From assembly GCA_026708015.1 (NCBI GenBank), contig JAPOVT010000018.1, forward strand, positions 1 through 64,000: a stretch of DNA of 64,000 nucleotides. Reading direction: 5' to 3'. This DNA is from a bacterium (lineage in GTDB: Bacteria; Actinomycetota; Acidimicrobiia; Acidimicrobiales; Bin134). This document shows, in pieces, positions 37,349 through 46,159 of this stretch. The notes under the pieces were generated by a model. The model was given only the letters and a program-made list of their open reading frames with translations, did not search any database and had not been told where the DNA came from. Position 1 is the first letter of the stretch. Every line of letters begins with the position of its first letter. The translations under genes and the position numbers were made by a program.

Positions 37349-38067
37349 GCACATCCAGGGTCGTCCTGGTTACCGGAGGGAACCGGGGCATTGGGCTGGC
37401 CACAGCCACCGAGCTCGCCAAAGACGGCCACCGCGTGGCGGTCACCTACCGCAGCGAGCCCGCCCCGTCCAACGGGCAGGTTGACCTTCTGGGCGTACAC
37501 TGCGATGTGACCGCCGAGGGACAGGTCGACGCTGCATTCGCCGAGATCGAAGAGCAACTGGGGCCCGTCGAGGTGCTGGTGTCGAACGCGGGCATCACTC
37601 GGGACAAGCTGGTGATGCGCATGAGCGAGGCCGATTTCACCGACGTGATCGACGCCAACCTGACCGCCGGCTACCGGGTGGCCAAACGGGCGGCCCGGTC
37701 GATGATGCGCAACCGCTGGGGGCGCATCGTGTTCGTGTCCTCGGTGGTGGGGATCATGGGACAGGCGGGTCAGGCCAACTACGCCGCCTCCAAGGCCGGA
37801 CTGGTCGGTCTGGGCCGGTCTTTGGCCAAGGAATTGGCCAGCCGCAACATCACCGTCAATGTGGTGGCGCCCGGCCCGGTGGGCACCGACATGCTGAACG
37901 AGCTGGACGAGGACCGCCGCTCGGCCATCATCGACATGGTTCCCCTCGGACGATTGGGCGAACCCACCGAAGTTGCTGCAACCATTTCATTCTTGGCCTC
38001 CGACGCCGCCGGCTACGTCACCGGAGCGGTTATTCCGGTAGACGGGGGTCTGGGCATGGGAGGATGA
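37345..38067 (+). CDS. fabG: 3-oxoacyl-ACP reductase
   Basis: 240-residue short-chain dehydrogenase that reduces 3-ketoacyl-ACP with NADPH. It carries the cofactor loop TGGNRGIG (residues 10-17), SNAGITRDKL, catalytic Ser in VSSVVG and YAASK, and the C-terminal GYVTGAVIPVDGGLGM typical of FabG. The start is GTG 37345, overlapping the fabH stop. Position within the fab cluster supports the fatty-acid role over other SDR roles. Confidence 0.95.
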   Translation: MSTSRVVLVTGGNRGIGLATATELAKDGHRVAVTYRSEPAPSNGQVDLLGVHCDVTAEGQVDAAFAEIEEQLGPVEVLVSNAGITRDKLVMRMSEADFTDVIDANLTAGYRVAKRAARSMMRNRWGRIVFVSSVVGIMGQAGQANYAASKAGLVGLGRSLAKELASRNITVNVVAPGPVGTDMLNELDEDRRSAIIDMVPLGRLGEPTEVAATISFLASDAAGYVTGAVIPVDGGLGMGG

Positions 38068-38132
38068 GTGGCCGTAAACGCATTCGCAAACCCACCCAAG
38101 GACAATCCGTCCACGAATAGGAGATAACCAGC

Positions 38133-38372
38133 GTGAGCGACGAAAACTTCACTCGCTTCCAGAACTGCACTGTGGAGGTGCTGTCGGTGGAGGCCGGTCA
38201 GGTCACACCCGAGGCCACCTTTGCCGACGACTTGGACTCGGACAGCCTCGACTTGGTCGAGTTGGTGATGGCGCTCGAAGAGGAGTTCGACATCACCATC
38301 GACGAGGAAGAACTGGAGGACATCGAGACCGTGGGCCAGGCCTTCGACCTGGTTACCGTCAAGCTGGGATGA
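38133..38372 (+). CDS. acpP: acyl carrier protein
   Basis: 79-residue acidic four-helix carrier. The 4'-phosphopantetheine site is S38 in DSDSLDLVEL. The start is GTG 38133, with AGGAG about ten bases upstream; the protein begins SDENFTRFQNCTVEV. It carries growing acyl chains between the Fab enzymes encoded on both sides. Confidence 0.95.
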   Translation: MSDENFTRFQNCTVEVLSVEAGQVTPEATFADDLDSDSLDLVELVMALEEEFDITIDEEELEDIETVGQAFDLVTVKLG

Positions 38373-38427
38373 CCTCGCAGCCGCCCGACGAGACGAAAAC
38401 CGAGGTCTGCCCCCGGAGCGCTAGACC

Positions 38428-39612
38428 ATGACCGCTGCGCGCCGCGTGGCGGTCACCGGAATCGGGGTCTTGGGCTGGCCCGGACTGGGCCGCGACGACT
38501 TCTGGCAGGGGCTGCTGGAACCCCCCGCCGAGGGACGGCGGGTGATGGACCACTTCGACCCCCTCCCCCACTTCGAGTCCCCCAAGGAGGCCCGCCGCAC
38601 CGACCGCTTCGCCCAGATGGCTCTGGCCGCCGCTGCTGAGGCGCTGGAGCAGGCGGGCGAGCTCACCGCCGACCCCGACCGGATCGGCGTGTGGGTGGGC
38701 ACCGGCGTGGGCGGCCTGCGAACCCTGGAGGACCAGATCCAGGTGCGCATCGAGCGCGGCGAGCGCCGGGTGTCGCCCTTCTTGGTGCCCATGCTGATGG
38801 CCAACGCGGCATCAGCGGCCATCTCCATGCGCTACGGCTTCTCCGGGCCGTGTGAGAACACGGTCACCGCCTGCGCGGCGGGCACCCAGTCGATCGCCAA
38901 TGCGGCCATGCTGATCCGCTCGGGCCGCTGCGACGCGGTCATTACCGGCGGCAGCGAGGCTTCCAACTCCATCACCGGAGAAGCCACCTTCAAAAACATG
39001 ACCGCTGTCTCCAGCTGCCACATCAGCCGGCCGTTCGACTTGGAGCGGGACGGGTTCATCCAAGCCGAGGGCGCAGGCGTGTTGGTGCTTGAAGATCTGG
39101 ATTCAGCCCGGAACCGGAGGGCGACGGTGCTCGGCGAGATCTTGGGCAGCGCCAGCAACGCCGACGCCTATCACATTACCGCACCAGCGCCAGGAGGAGG
39201 GGGGGCGGTTCGGTGCATGGAGCTGGCCCTGTCCGACGCCGAACTGGATCCCGCCGACATCGTCCACATCAACGCCCACGGCACTTCCACACCGCTGAAC
39301 GATGCCGCCGAAGCCGAGGCCATCCAGAAGGTGTTCAGCACGCCGGGACCGCTGGTCACCTCGACCAAAGGGGTGACAGGACACGCTCTCGGCGCGGCTG
39401 GAGCCATCGAGGCGGTAGCGGTTCTGTTGGCCATGGAACACAGGTTGATCCCGCCCACCTACGGGTACGTGACCCCCGATCCCGACATGGCCCCCATCCG
39501 CATCGTGGCCCCCGATCCCGCCCCGTGGACCCCGGGGCCATCGCTGTCCAACTCCTTCGGATTCGGCGGCCACAACGGGTCCATCGTGATCGGCCCCCCG
39601 CCAGCTGAGTAG
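38428..39612 (+). CDS. fabF: beta-ketoacyl-ACP synthase II
   Basis: 394 residues. It is an elongating condensing enzyme of the thiolase fold with catalytic Cys in TVTACAAGTQ, His in NAHGTSTPLND, His in VTGHALGAAG, and the C-terminal SNSFGFGGHNG loop. It is the last plus-strand gene of the cluster. It ends 34 bases from the convergent fabZ-like gene. Confidence 0.95.
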   Translation: MTAARRVAVTGIGVLGWPGLGRDDFWQGLLEPPAEGRRVMDHFDPLPHFESPKEARRTDRFAQMALAAAAEALEQAGELTADPDRIGVWVGTGVGGLRTLEDQIQVRIERGERRVSPFLVPMLMANAASAAISMRYGFSGPCENTVTACAAGTQSIANAAMLIRSGRCDAVITGGSEASNSITGEATFKNMTAVSSCHISRPFDLERDGFIQAEGAGVLVLEDLDSARNRRATVLGEILGSASNADAYHITAPAPGGGGAVRCMELALSDAELDPADIVHINAHGTSTPLNDAAEAEAIQKVFSTPGPLVTSTKGVTGHALGAAGAIEAVAVLLAMEHRLIPPTYGYVTPDPDMAPIRIVAPDPAPWTPGPSLSNSFGFGGHNGSIVIGPPPAE

Positions 39613-39646
39613 CCAGGGTCAGAGAACTTCAGGCTGCGGGCGCCGA

Positions 39647-40069
39647 TCAGTCGGCGTCGACCACCACGAACAGCAGCTCGCACGAGCAGGCCAGCTCGCC
39701 GTCCACCGATGCCCGCCCTGCGCCCCGGCCGGCCCGAGCCGACAACCGGGTCATCTCCACTTCCAAGTCCAGGCGCTCACCAGGAACAACCTGGCGGCGG
39801 AAGCGAGCCCTGTCGAGACCGCCAAACAAGGGCAGCTTGCCGGTGAATCTCTCGTCATGGAGCACGATGTAGGCACCGAGTTGCGCGATGGCCTCGGCCA
39901 TCAGCACCCCGGGCAGGGTGGGGCGACCGGGAAAGTGGCCCGCGAAGAACGGCTCGTCACCGGTGAGCCGCCAATAGCCCTCGGCCCGCTCCCCAGCCAC
40001 CATGGAGGTGACCTCGTCGAGGAACAGGAACGGCGGGCGGTGCGGGAGAACCTCGTCGGGAGGTCTCAT
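39647..40069 (-). CDS. fabZ: FabZ-like 3-hydroxyacyl-ACP dehydratase
   Basis: 140 residues from ATG 40069 (MRPPDEVLPHRPPFLFLDEV); a longer ORF to 40162 is the shadow of the peroxiredoxin gene. It is a hot-dog fold with active-site helix GHFPGRPTLPGVLMAEAIAQ, holding the catalytic His and Glu. It dehydrates 3-hydroxyacyl-ACP, completing the cycle encoded by the neighbouring fab genes, although it lies on the opposite strand. It starts 19 bases downstream of the peroxiredoxin gene and is probably cotranscribed with it. Confidence 0.9.
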   Translation of the reverse strand: MRPPDEVLPHRPPFLFLDEVTSMVAGERAEGYWRLTGDEPFFAGHFPGRPTLPGVLMAEAIAQLGAYIVLHDERFTGKLPLFGGLDRARFRRQVVPGERLDLEVEMTRLSARAGRGAGRASVDGELACSCELLFVVVDAD

Positions 40070-40088
40070 GGGAAGCGCTCTTGTCCCG

Positions 40089-40553
40089 CTATTCCTCGGG
40101 CAGGGCGTCAGCCAGGTTGGTGGCGGTGTTCTTGGGGCTGATCTTGTACCAGGCGTGCTCAATCAACCCGTCTTCATTCACCAAGAAGGCCGAGCGGACG
40201 ATGCCCAAATACGTGTTGCCATACATTTTCTTCTCCCGCCACACCCCAAAGGCCTCGGCCACTTCGTGGTCGGGATCAGACAGCAGCGAGTACCCGAGAT
40301 CGCACTTCTCGTCGAAGCGCTTCTGGCGATCGGGCTTGTCCCCGCTGATGCCCACTGCGGCGATTCCGCGTTCTGTGGCGATGTCACGCACGCCGATTGC
40401 CTGATTCGTTCAACCAGGGGTGAGCGCCTTGGGAAAGAAGAAGATCGCCAGCTTCCTTCCGGCAAAGTCGCCCAGAGAGACCTGGTTGCCGTTCTGATCT
40501 GACAGGTTGAATGCCGGCACAGGATCGCCGGCAGATAAGAGCCAATCAGCCAT
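40089..40553 (-). CDS. bcp: peroxiredoxin Bcp/PrxQ, probable selenoprotein with in-frame TGA (Sec48)
   Basis: Reading from ATG 40553 gives MADWLLSAGDPVPAFNLSDQ, then VSLGDFAGRKLAIFFFPK, ALTPG, TGA, TNQAIGVRDIA, and on to YKISPKNTATNLADALPEE. The family motif is FYPK-x-x-TPG-C-T, so the single TGA (40412-40410, codon 48) replaces the peroxidatic Cys and everything before and after stays in one frame (154 residues). Sec at this position is known in some Bcp proteins. The resolving Cys five residues later is Ile here, so recycling would need an external thiol. A hairpin follows the TGA. ORF calling sees only the 100-residue C-terminal part. Alternatives are a nonsense mutation or a sequencing error. 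Confidence 0.8.
40377..40394 (-). promoter_or_regulatory. candidate bacterial SECIS hairpin for Sec-Bcp
   Basis: On the mRNA, 15 bases after the TGA, GGCGUG pairs with CA-(U)-CGCC around the loop CGUGA: six base pairs with one bulged U, and a G at the second loop position. The loop begins about 22 bases after the UGA, within the range for bacterial SelB-binding SECIS elements. It was folded by eye only. Confidence 0.5.
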
Positions 40554-40571
40554 GGATCTGACCCTAGTGGA

Positions 40572-40850
40572 TCAGGTGCCCTTGACAGCCCCCTTCAGCC
40601 GGGCGCCAGCGCTCACCTTGCAACCCTTGGTGGCGGCGATCTGGATGGTCTCGCCAGTGCGGGGGTTGCGGCCCGTGCGGGCGCCCCGCGAAGTCTGCTC
40701 GAATGATACGAAGCCGGTGATCGACACCTTGTTGCCCAGGATCACCTGTTCGGTGACCGTCTTCTCGAGGCTATTGAGAACCGCCTCCACGGAACTCTTG
40801 CTCTCGCCGGTGCGTTCGCTGATGGCGCTGACCAACTCTGACTTGTTCAT
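40572..40850 (-). CDS. hup: HU-family DNA-binding protein
   Basis: 92 residues: MNKSELVSAISERTGESKSSVEAVLN, GNKVSITGFVSFE, then the DNA-binding arm GARTGRNPRTGETIQIAA. This is the short HU form without the long Lys/Ala tail of mycobacterial HupB. The ATG is preceded by a strong GGAGG. It packages and bends chromosomal DNA. It lies between trpA and bcp with its own apparent promoter. Confidence 0.95.
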   Translation of the reverse strand: MNKSELVSAISERTGESKSSVEAVLNSLEKTVTEQVILGNKVSITGFVSFEQTSRGARTGRNPRTGETIQIAATKGCKVSAGARLKGAVKGT

Positions 40851-40868
40851 GGAATCCTCCTGAAATTG

Positions 40869-40888
40869 GAATTACGGGATTGTAATTC
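40869..40888 (-). promoter_or_regulatory. inverted repeat and -10-like element upstream of hup
   Basis: GAATTAC (40869-40875) and GTAATTC (40882-40888) form a 7-base inverted repeat around a six-base centre, about 20 bases upstream of the hup ATG. On the minus strand the arm contains TACAAT, a 5/6 match to a -10 box. It may be the hup promoter with an overlapping operator. Confidence 0.4.
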
Positions 40889-40967
40889 AGTCGGCTTCTT
40901 ACACAAAGTCCCAAGAGTCAAGCAGCCTCCACGAGAAATGCAAAGTTCAACTGGGGAAAGGTGTGCC

Positions 40968-41744
40968 TCAATCCAGAGCCCGGCGGAACTGCCCGATCAG
41001 ATCGCCCACGGCGGCAGGTCCCCCGTCGAGCATTCGGCGCACTACCGCAGAGCCCACCACCGCGCCGTCGGCCACCCGGCAGACCTCCTCGGCCTGCTCC
41101 GGGGTGCCCACTCCCACCCCGACCAGCACGGGCACATCGGTCATCTGCTTGAGCCTTCCGGCCATGACCACCGCGGACGACGCCAACTCGTCGCGCACCC
41201 CGGTCACCCCCAAGAGCCCCACGCCGTAGACGAATCCCCGAGTTCGGGCGCATATCCGGGCCAGCCGCTCGTCGGAGGCGGTGGGAGCGGCCAACAGCAC
41301 GGTCTCCACCCCGGCGGCATCGGCGGCCTCGGCCCAGGGCCCCGCCTCCTCCAAGGGGAGATCGGGAAGGATGGCCGCAGCCACTCCCCGCTCGGCCAGC
41401 ACGGAGGCGAACCGCTCGAGGCCGAACCGGAAGGCGATGTTGTAATAGGTCATCACCGCCAACGGGACGCCGATGTCGAGGCGTCCAAGGGCATCCAACA
41501 CCGCCAAGGGCGTGACCCCGTCGGCCAGCGCCCGGTCGTTGGCCTCCTGGATGACCGGTCCGTCGATCACCGGGTCGGAAAACGGGATGCCCACTTCGAT
41601 GGCATCGGCCCCGGCGTCGGCGGCCGCGGCCAGCGCCGTCTGCCAATCGCCCAGCCCCCCGGTCAGATAGGGAACCAATGCCTTGCCGCCTTGAGAGCGC
41701 CGGGCCCGCAAGACGGCTTCCATACCGCCGGGCTCAGTGCTCAC
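40968..41744 (-). CDS. trpA: tryptophan synthase alpha chain
   Basis: 258 residues. It cleaves indole-3-glycerol phosphate and channels indole to TrpB. The catalytic Glu lies in [10 protein letters not shown] and the Asp in [14 protein letters not shown] and the phosphate-binding GVGVGTPEQ and VVGSAVV segments are present. It is the last gene of the hisI-trpE-ygfZ-trpF-trpB-trpA operon and overlaps trpB by four bases, coupling the two subunits. Confidence 0.96.
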   Translation of the reverse strand: MSTEPGGMEAVLRARRSQGGKALVPYLTGGLGDWQTALAAAADAGADAIEVGIPFSDPVIDGPVIQEANDRALADGVTPLAVLDALGRLDIGVPLAVMTYYNIAFRFGLERFASVLAERGVAAAILPDLPLEEAGPWAEAADAAGVETVLLAAPTASDERLARICARTRGFVYGVGLLGVTGVRDELASSAVVMAGRLKQMTDVPVLVGVGVGTPEQAEEVCRVADGAVVGSAVVRRMLDGGPAAVGDLIGQFRRALD

Positions 41745-42931
41745 TCAGCCCGCCCGTCGTCGCCGTTGGTGCTGGTGTCCACCGCCAGTCGGCCCATCAT
41801 CTGGTCGACGTCCTTGTCGCCCCGCCCGCTCAGGTTCAACAGCACCGATTGGCCGGCCAGTTCCCGACGGGCCCGCGAGACCCAGGCCAGGGCATGGGCC
41901 GGCTCGAGCGCGGGGATGATCCCCTCGGTGCGCGACAGCAGCTCGAAGGCGGCCACCACCTCGTCGTCGGTGACCGACTCGTAGCGGGCCCGGCCGATGG
42001 CGGCCAGATGGGAGTGCTCCGGACCGATGCCGGGATAGTCCAGCCCCGCGGAGATCGACTCGGCCTCCAGTACCTGGCCGTGCTCGTCTTGCATCAGGAA
42101 CGACTTGGATCCGTGGACCACGCCGGGCACGCCCCGGCCGATGGCCGCCCCTCCGGCCGGTTCCACGCCCACCAGCGCCGCGTCTCCGTCGACGAAGCCG
42201 CTGAAGATGCCGATGGCGTTGCTGCCCCCACCCACACAGGCGGTAACCACATCGGGGTCGGACCCCAGGATATGGTGGCACTGCTCGCGGGCCTCATCGC
42301 CGATCACCCGGTGCAGCTCGCGCACCATCCACGGGTAGGGGTGGGGGCCCATCACCGAGCCCAGGCAGTAGTGGGAGCTCTCCACGGTGGCCACCCAGTC
42401 GCGCATGGCCTCGTTGATGGCGTCCTTCAAGGTGCGACTGCCCGACACCGCCGACCGGACCTCAGCGCCCAGCAGCTGCATCCGAAAGACGTTGAGGGCT
42501 TGGCGCTCCATGTCGACTTCGCCCATGTACACCACGCACTCCAGGCCCAGCAGCGCTGCCGCGGTGGCGGTGGCTACGCCGTGCTGACCGGCACCGGTCT
42601 CGGCCACCAGGCGGCTCTTGCCCATCCGCACGGCCAACAGAGCCTGGCCTAGCACATTGTTGATCTTGTGGGAACCGGTGTGGTTGAGGTCCTCGCGCTT
42701 GAGCAGCAGGCGAAGCCCCATCTCCTCTGACAGGCGATGGCACTCGGTTAGCGGCGACGGCCGCCCGGCATAGTCGGCCAGCAGTTGGTTCAGCTCGCCG
42801 CGGAAGCCTTCGTCGTCCCAGGCGGAGCGGAAGGCGGCCTCCAGCTCCTCGCAGGCCGGCACCAGGGGCTCGGGAACGAACCGCCCTCCGAAGTCCCCGA
42901 ACAACCCGCCGACGGGCTCGGCCATGGTCAC
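41741..42931 (-). CDS. trpB: tryptophan synthase beta chain
   Basis: PLP enzyme of about 396 residues that joins indole and serine. The PLP lysine is in [11 protein letters not shown] and the phosphate cup in GGGSNAIG. Two starts are possible, GTG 42931 (overlapping an upstream stop as GTGA) and ATG 42925 (two bases after it); the family N-terminus fits either. The region in front consists of 38-bp tandem repeats that reproduce this very start region, so several upstream mini-ORFs precede it. Confidence 0.95.
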   Translation of the reverse strand: MTMAEPVGGLFGDFGGRFVPEPLVPACEELEAAFRSAWDDEGFRGELNQLLADYAGRPSPLTECHRLSEEMGLRLLLKREDLNHTGSHKINNVLGQALLAVRMGKSRLVAETGAGQHGVATATAAALLGLECVVYMGEVDMERQALNVFRMQLLGAEVRSAVSGSRTLKDAINEAMRDWVATVESSHYCLGSVMGPHPYPWMVRELHRVIGDEAREQCHHILGSDPDVVTACVGGGSNAIGIFSGFVDGDAALVGVEPAGGAAIGRGVPGVVHGSKSFLMQDEHGQVLEAESISAGLDYPGIGPEHSHLAAIGRARYESVTDDEVVAAFELLSRTEGIIPALEPAHALAWVSRARRELAGQSVLLNLSGRGDKDVDQMMGRLAVDTSTNGDDGRAE

Positions 42932-43047
42932 TGCGGCGCTCCTCGGACAGAAAGCTCGGCCATGGTCACCGCGGCGCTCCTCGGACAGAAAGCTCGGCCA
43001 TGGTCACCGCGGCGCTCCTCGGACAGAAAGCTCGGCCATGGTCACCG
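42916..43047 (-). repeat. 38-bp tandem repeat duplicating the trpB initiation region
   Basis: Full copies at 42916-42953, 42954-42991 and 42992-43029 plus an 18-base partial copy at 43030-43047. On the coding strand each copy contains a GAGGAG ribosome-binding site and GTGACCATGGCCGAG. ATG opens an 11-codon [14 protein letters not shown] (the last one reads PQ), whose TGA lies two bases before the next ATG; the last feeds into trpB and the first follows the trpF stop in the same way. There are no Trp codons, so this is not a classic attenuator. Confidence 0.9.
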
Positions 43048-43719
43048 GAGTCCCTCCTCTTGCCAGTTGTAGGGGGCGTCCTCGGCCGACTCACTGTCGG
43101 TTGCTTCACCGCGTTCGGGATCTGCTTCCCGAGCGGCGTTGATGAAGGCCCGCAGTAGGGCCGGGTCTTTGCGGCCCGGTGACATCTCCACGCCGGTGGC
43201 CACATCCACTCCCCACGGGCGGACCTTGGCGATAGCCGTGGCCACGTTCTCGGGAGTCAAACCACCGGCCATGAGCAGTCGGATGCCACCGGGAGCGCCC
43301 TCGGCCAGAGACCAGTCGAACACTCGGCCCGATCCGGGGGTATCGGAGTCCACCATCACTATGTCGGCGCCGTACCGGTCGGCCACCGACAAAGCGGGGC
43401 TGCCGCCGGGAAAGGCCTTGATCACCGCCGGCACGCTCTCTCGGATCAAACGGGTGTCTTCCATGCTCTCTCGACCGGACAGCTGGGCGGCTTTGAGACC
43501 GCAGCGATTGACAATCTCGATCACCCTGCTGGGGGCCTCGTCTTTGAATACGCCCACGGTGAGCACGCCGGAAGGAAGCCGCCGGACGATTTCTTCTACT
43601 CGGGGCGGAGCAACCTGGCGGGGTGACGGGGCCATGATGAACCCCAACCCGTCGGCACCCAGCGCGGTGGCCAGCAAAGCGTCATCGGCGTTGGTTATGC
43701 CGCAGATCTTGATGAACAC
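43042..43719 (-). CDS. trpF: phosphoribosylanthranilate isomerase
   Basis: About 225 residues from GTG 43719 (FIKICGITN); a TTG at 43728 would add three residues. It is a TIM barrel converting phosphoribosylanthranilate to CdRP. The KICGIT motif with catalytic Cys, GVFKDE, DIVMVDSD, LLMAGGLTPENV and VDVATGVEMSPGRKD are all family features. The C-terminus is extended by about 25 acidic residues. Its TGA sits two bases before the ATG of the first upstream repeat ORF. Confidence 0.94.
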   Translation of the reverse strand: MFIKICGITNADDALLATALGADGLGFIMAPSPRQVAPPRVEEIVRRLPSGVLTVGVFKDEAPSRVIEIVNRCGLKAAQLSGRESMEDTRLIRESVPAVIKAFPGGSPALSVADRYGADIVMVDSDTPGSGRVFDWSLAEGAPGGIRLLMAGGLTPENVATAIAKVRPWGVDVATGVEMSPGRKDPALLRAFINAAREADPERGEATDSESAEDAPYNWQEEGLR

Positions 43720-43761
43720 TGCTTCCAAAACTACCGGCTGGAAGCCTGCCTATTGTGATCG

Positions 43762-44613
43762 TTATCGGGGAACGGCCGACGCCTGAGCCGGGCAGCCGGC
43801 CACCACCACCTCGGCAGGCATGTCCACGGATCGCTTGATGTAGCCCAACGCCACCGTGGCACCGGCAATGGCATCCCTGGCTGTGCTGGTGACGGTTCCG
43901 ACCACGGCCCCTCCTGCGTCGATGATGGGCTCGCCGCCGTCCAGCTCGACCCGCTCTTGCAGGGTCAGCAGCCGCAGATAGCGGGGGGCGCTGCTGCCCC
44001 GGGAGTCCATGCGGGCGACCAGCTCCTGGCCGGTGAAGCACCCCTTGGTGAAGCTCACCGTGAAATCAACGATCTCGGCTTCAGCGGGAATGGTGCGGTC
44101 ATCGATGTCGACCCCCATCCGAGGGAAACCGCATCTGATCCGATGGGCTTCCAGCGCTTCGGGATCGATGACGGGCACATCTTCTGGAATTGAGGGCTGG
44201 GGGCCGAGCAGATCGACGCCGCCGGTGGGCACCGCCGCGACGATCTCGCCGGAAACGGCTGTATTTTCTGCCCCCGGTCCGCGCACCGCAACGCACTGCC
44301 AGTCGAGTGGCTCCAGGGTCACATCGGTGCGCAGCATGAACCGCCGGAGCCGGGCGTCGACCTGCTCCAACGGGCCGTCGGTGTCGAGGACGAAGCGGTC
44401 GGCGGCCTGCCGGGTGACCCGCACGAAGGCGTCTATGCGCCCCTGGGGTTGCAAGATGAGCGACCAGGCTGACTGGCCGGGGCCCAGCGCGGCAATGTCC
44501 TGGCTGAGCTGGCCTTGCAAGAAGTCCTCGGCGTCGGGACCGGACACCGCCAGCACGCTCCGCTCGAGGGGGCAGGCCCCAACCGAAGTCGACAGGTCTA
44601 CTGGGCCGCTCAT
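43762..44613 (-). CDS. ygfZ: YgfZ/GcvT-like folate-binding protein
   Basis: 283 residues from ATG 44613; TTG 44637, directly after the trpE stop, is an alternative. It is a homologue of the aminomethyltransferase fold with the YgfZ signature KGCFTGQE near residue 190, associated with repair or assembly of iron-sulphur enzymes. It is inserted between trpE and trpF in the operon, with no obvious biosynthetic role in tryptophan. The cluster-dependent target is unknown. Confidence 0.88.
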   Translation of the reverse strand: MSGPVDLSTSVGACPLERSVLAVSGPDAEDFLQGQLSQDIAALGPGQSAWSLILQPQGRIDAFVRVTRQAADRFVLDTDGPLEQVDARLRRFMLRTDVTLEPLDWQCVAVRGPGAENTAVSGEIVAAVPTGGVDLLGPQPSIPEDVPVIDPEALEAHRIRCGFPRMGVDIDDRTIPAEAEIVDFTVSFTKGCFTGQELVARMDSRGSSAPRYLRLLTLQERVELDGGEPIIDAGGAVVGTVTSTARDAIAGATVALGYIKRSVDMPAEVVVAGCPAQASAVPR

Positions 44614-44637
44614 GCAATTCCGATCATGAGGGACCAA

Positions 44638-46149
44638 TCATGACAGCCGCCCCCGGTTCATCCGCCGGGCGGCAGGCACAGCCAACAACAGAGCCCGGGC
44701 CTTGTTGCGGCACTCCAGATCCTCTTGTTCGGGGATGCTGTCGGCCACGATGCCAGCCCCGGCCTGCACCGACGCCCGCCCCCCCTGGATGACCATGGTG
44801 CGAATGGCAATGGCGGTGTCGATGTTGCCTGAGAAGTCCAGATAGCCGACCACGCCGGCGTAGGGGCCGCGCTTCACCGGCTCCAGATCGTCGATGATCT
44901 CCATGGCCCGCACCTTGGGCGCGCCCGACACGGTGCCCGCCGGCAGGGTGGCCCTCAGCACGTCCACCGGGGACCGCCCCGGCGCCAACTCGCCCGATAC
45001 CTGCGAGGTCAGGTGCATGACGTGGCTGTATCGCTCCAGGGTCATCATCTCATCCACCGTCTCGGTCCCGAATGACACCACCCGGCCCACGTCGTTGCGG
45101 GCCAAGTCGAGCAGCATGATGTGCTCGGCGATCTCCTTGGGGTGCTCGGACAGCTCGGCGGCCATGCGGCGCTCCTCGGCCTCGGTGCGCCCCCGGCGGC
45201 GGGTACCGGCGATGGGCCGGGATATGACCCTTCCGTTGAGCAACTGCACCATCGGCTCCGGCGAGCAACCCACCAGCGACACTTCGGGCAGGCGCACGAA
45301 GTACATATATGGACTGGGGTTAACCTGGCGCAGCGAGCGGTACACGTCGAAGGGCTGGGCCCCCAGGTCGAAGTCGTATCGTTGGGCCAGCACCACTTGG
45401 AAGATGTCCCCGGCCAAGATGTGCTCTTTGGCCGCCTCCACCGCGTCGCAAAAGCTCTTCGAGCCCATGCTGGACACCACTTCGGGCAACTCCTCGTCTT
45501 CTGAGGGAGGTTCCAGCAGCGGCTCGGCCACCGGCCGGGCCCCGTCGGCCGCTAACTGCTCCAGGGCGGCAATCGCACCGTCGTAGGCGGCATCGATCTC
45601 AGCCGATGACGCGCCCGGAGGGATGATCACGTTCTCGATCAGCGTGACCCGCTGGCGCCAATGGTCGAAAACAGCCAGCTCTCCGATCACCGACATCACC
45701 GCGTCGGGCAAGCCCTGGTCATCGTCCGGGACATCGGGGAGATGCTCCACCTCCCGCACTACGTCGTAGCCCAGATAGCCCACCATCCCGCCGTGCAGCG
45801 GAGGCAGCTCATCCATGATCGGGGACCGCCATTGCGACAAGATGTGTTCGATTGCCGCCAGAATCCCCTGGTCGAGCGGGGTTCCCTCGGGAAACTCCCC
45901 GGTGGCGGAGACCTCGTTCCCCCGGGCCACCAGGGTGCCCAGCGGACGACGGCCGATGAAGGAGAAGCGGCTCCACCGCTCCCCGTGCTCCACCGACTCC
46001 AGCAGAAAGCCGGGTTCGTCACCAACAGTGCGGACGAAAGCCGCCACCGGGGTGGTGAGGTCGGCCACCAGCTCCCGCCACACCGGAACCACCGTCCATT
46101 CGGCGGCCAGCCGATGGAATTCTCGGCGCTCAGGGCTGATCACGGACAT
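44638..46149 (-). CDS. trpE: anthranilate synthase component I
   Basis: 503 residues from ATG 46149; the longer ORF to 46272 is a shadow of hisI. It converts chorismate and ammonia to anthranilate. Features include NPSPYMYFVRLPEVSLVGCSPE, RPIAGTRRRG, HIMLLDLARNDVGRV, LPAGTVSGAPK and the C-terminal QAGAGIVADS. The N-terminal region contains LLESVEHGERWSRFSFIG, where the LLES element normally binds tryptophan for feedback inhibition. The glutaminase subunit trpG and trpD/trpC are not in the window. Confidence 0.96.
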   Translation of the reverse strand: MSVISPERREFHRLAAEWTVVPVWRELVADLTTPVAAFVRTVGDEPGFLLESVEHGERWSRFSFIGRRPLGTLVARGNEVSATGEFPEGTPLDQGILAAIEHILSQWRSPIMDELPPLHGGMVGYLGYDVVREVEHLPDVPDDDQGLPDAVMSVIGELAVFDHWRQRVTLIENVIIPPGASSAEIDAAYDGAIAALEQLAADGARPVAEPLLEPPSEDEELPEVVSSMGSKSFCDAVEAAKEHILAGDIFQVVLAQRYDFDLGAQPFDVYRSLRQVNPSPYMYFVRLPEVSLVGCSPEPMVQLLNGRVISRPIAGTRRRGRTEAEERRMAAELSEHPKEIAEHIMLLDLARNDVGRVVSFGTETVDEMMTLERYSHVMHLTSQVSGELAPGRSPVDVLRATLPAGTVSGAPKVRAMEIIDDLEPVKRGPYAGVVGYLDFSGNIDTAIAIRTMVIQGGRASVQAGAGIVADSIPEQEDLECRNKARALLLAVPAARRMNRGRLS

Positions 46150-46159
46150 GTCGAACTGA

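Noticed and set aside
42916..43047. Repeats before trpB as a CRISPR array
   Set aside because: The copies are directly adjacent with no spacers, and contain ribosome-binding and start signals.
42916..43047. Repeat ORFs as a Trp leader peptide attenuator
   Set aside because: The encoded peptide has no Trp codons and no terminator-like hairpin with a T run is seen.
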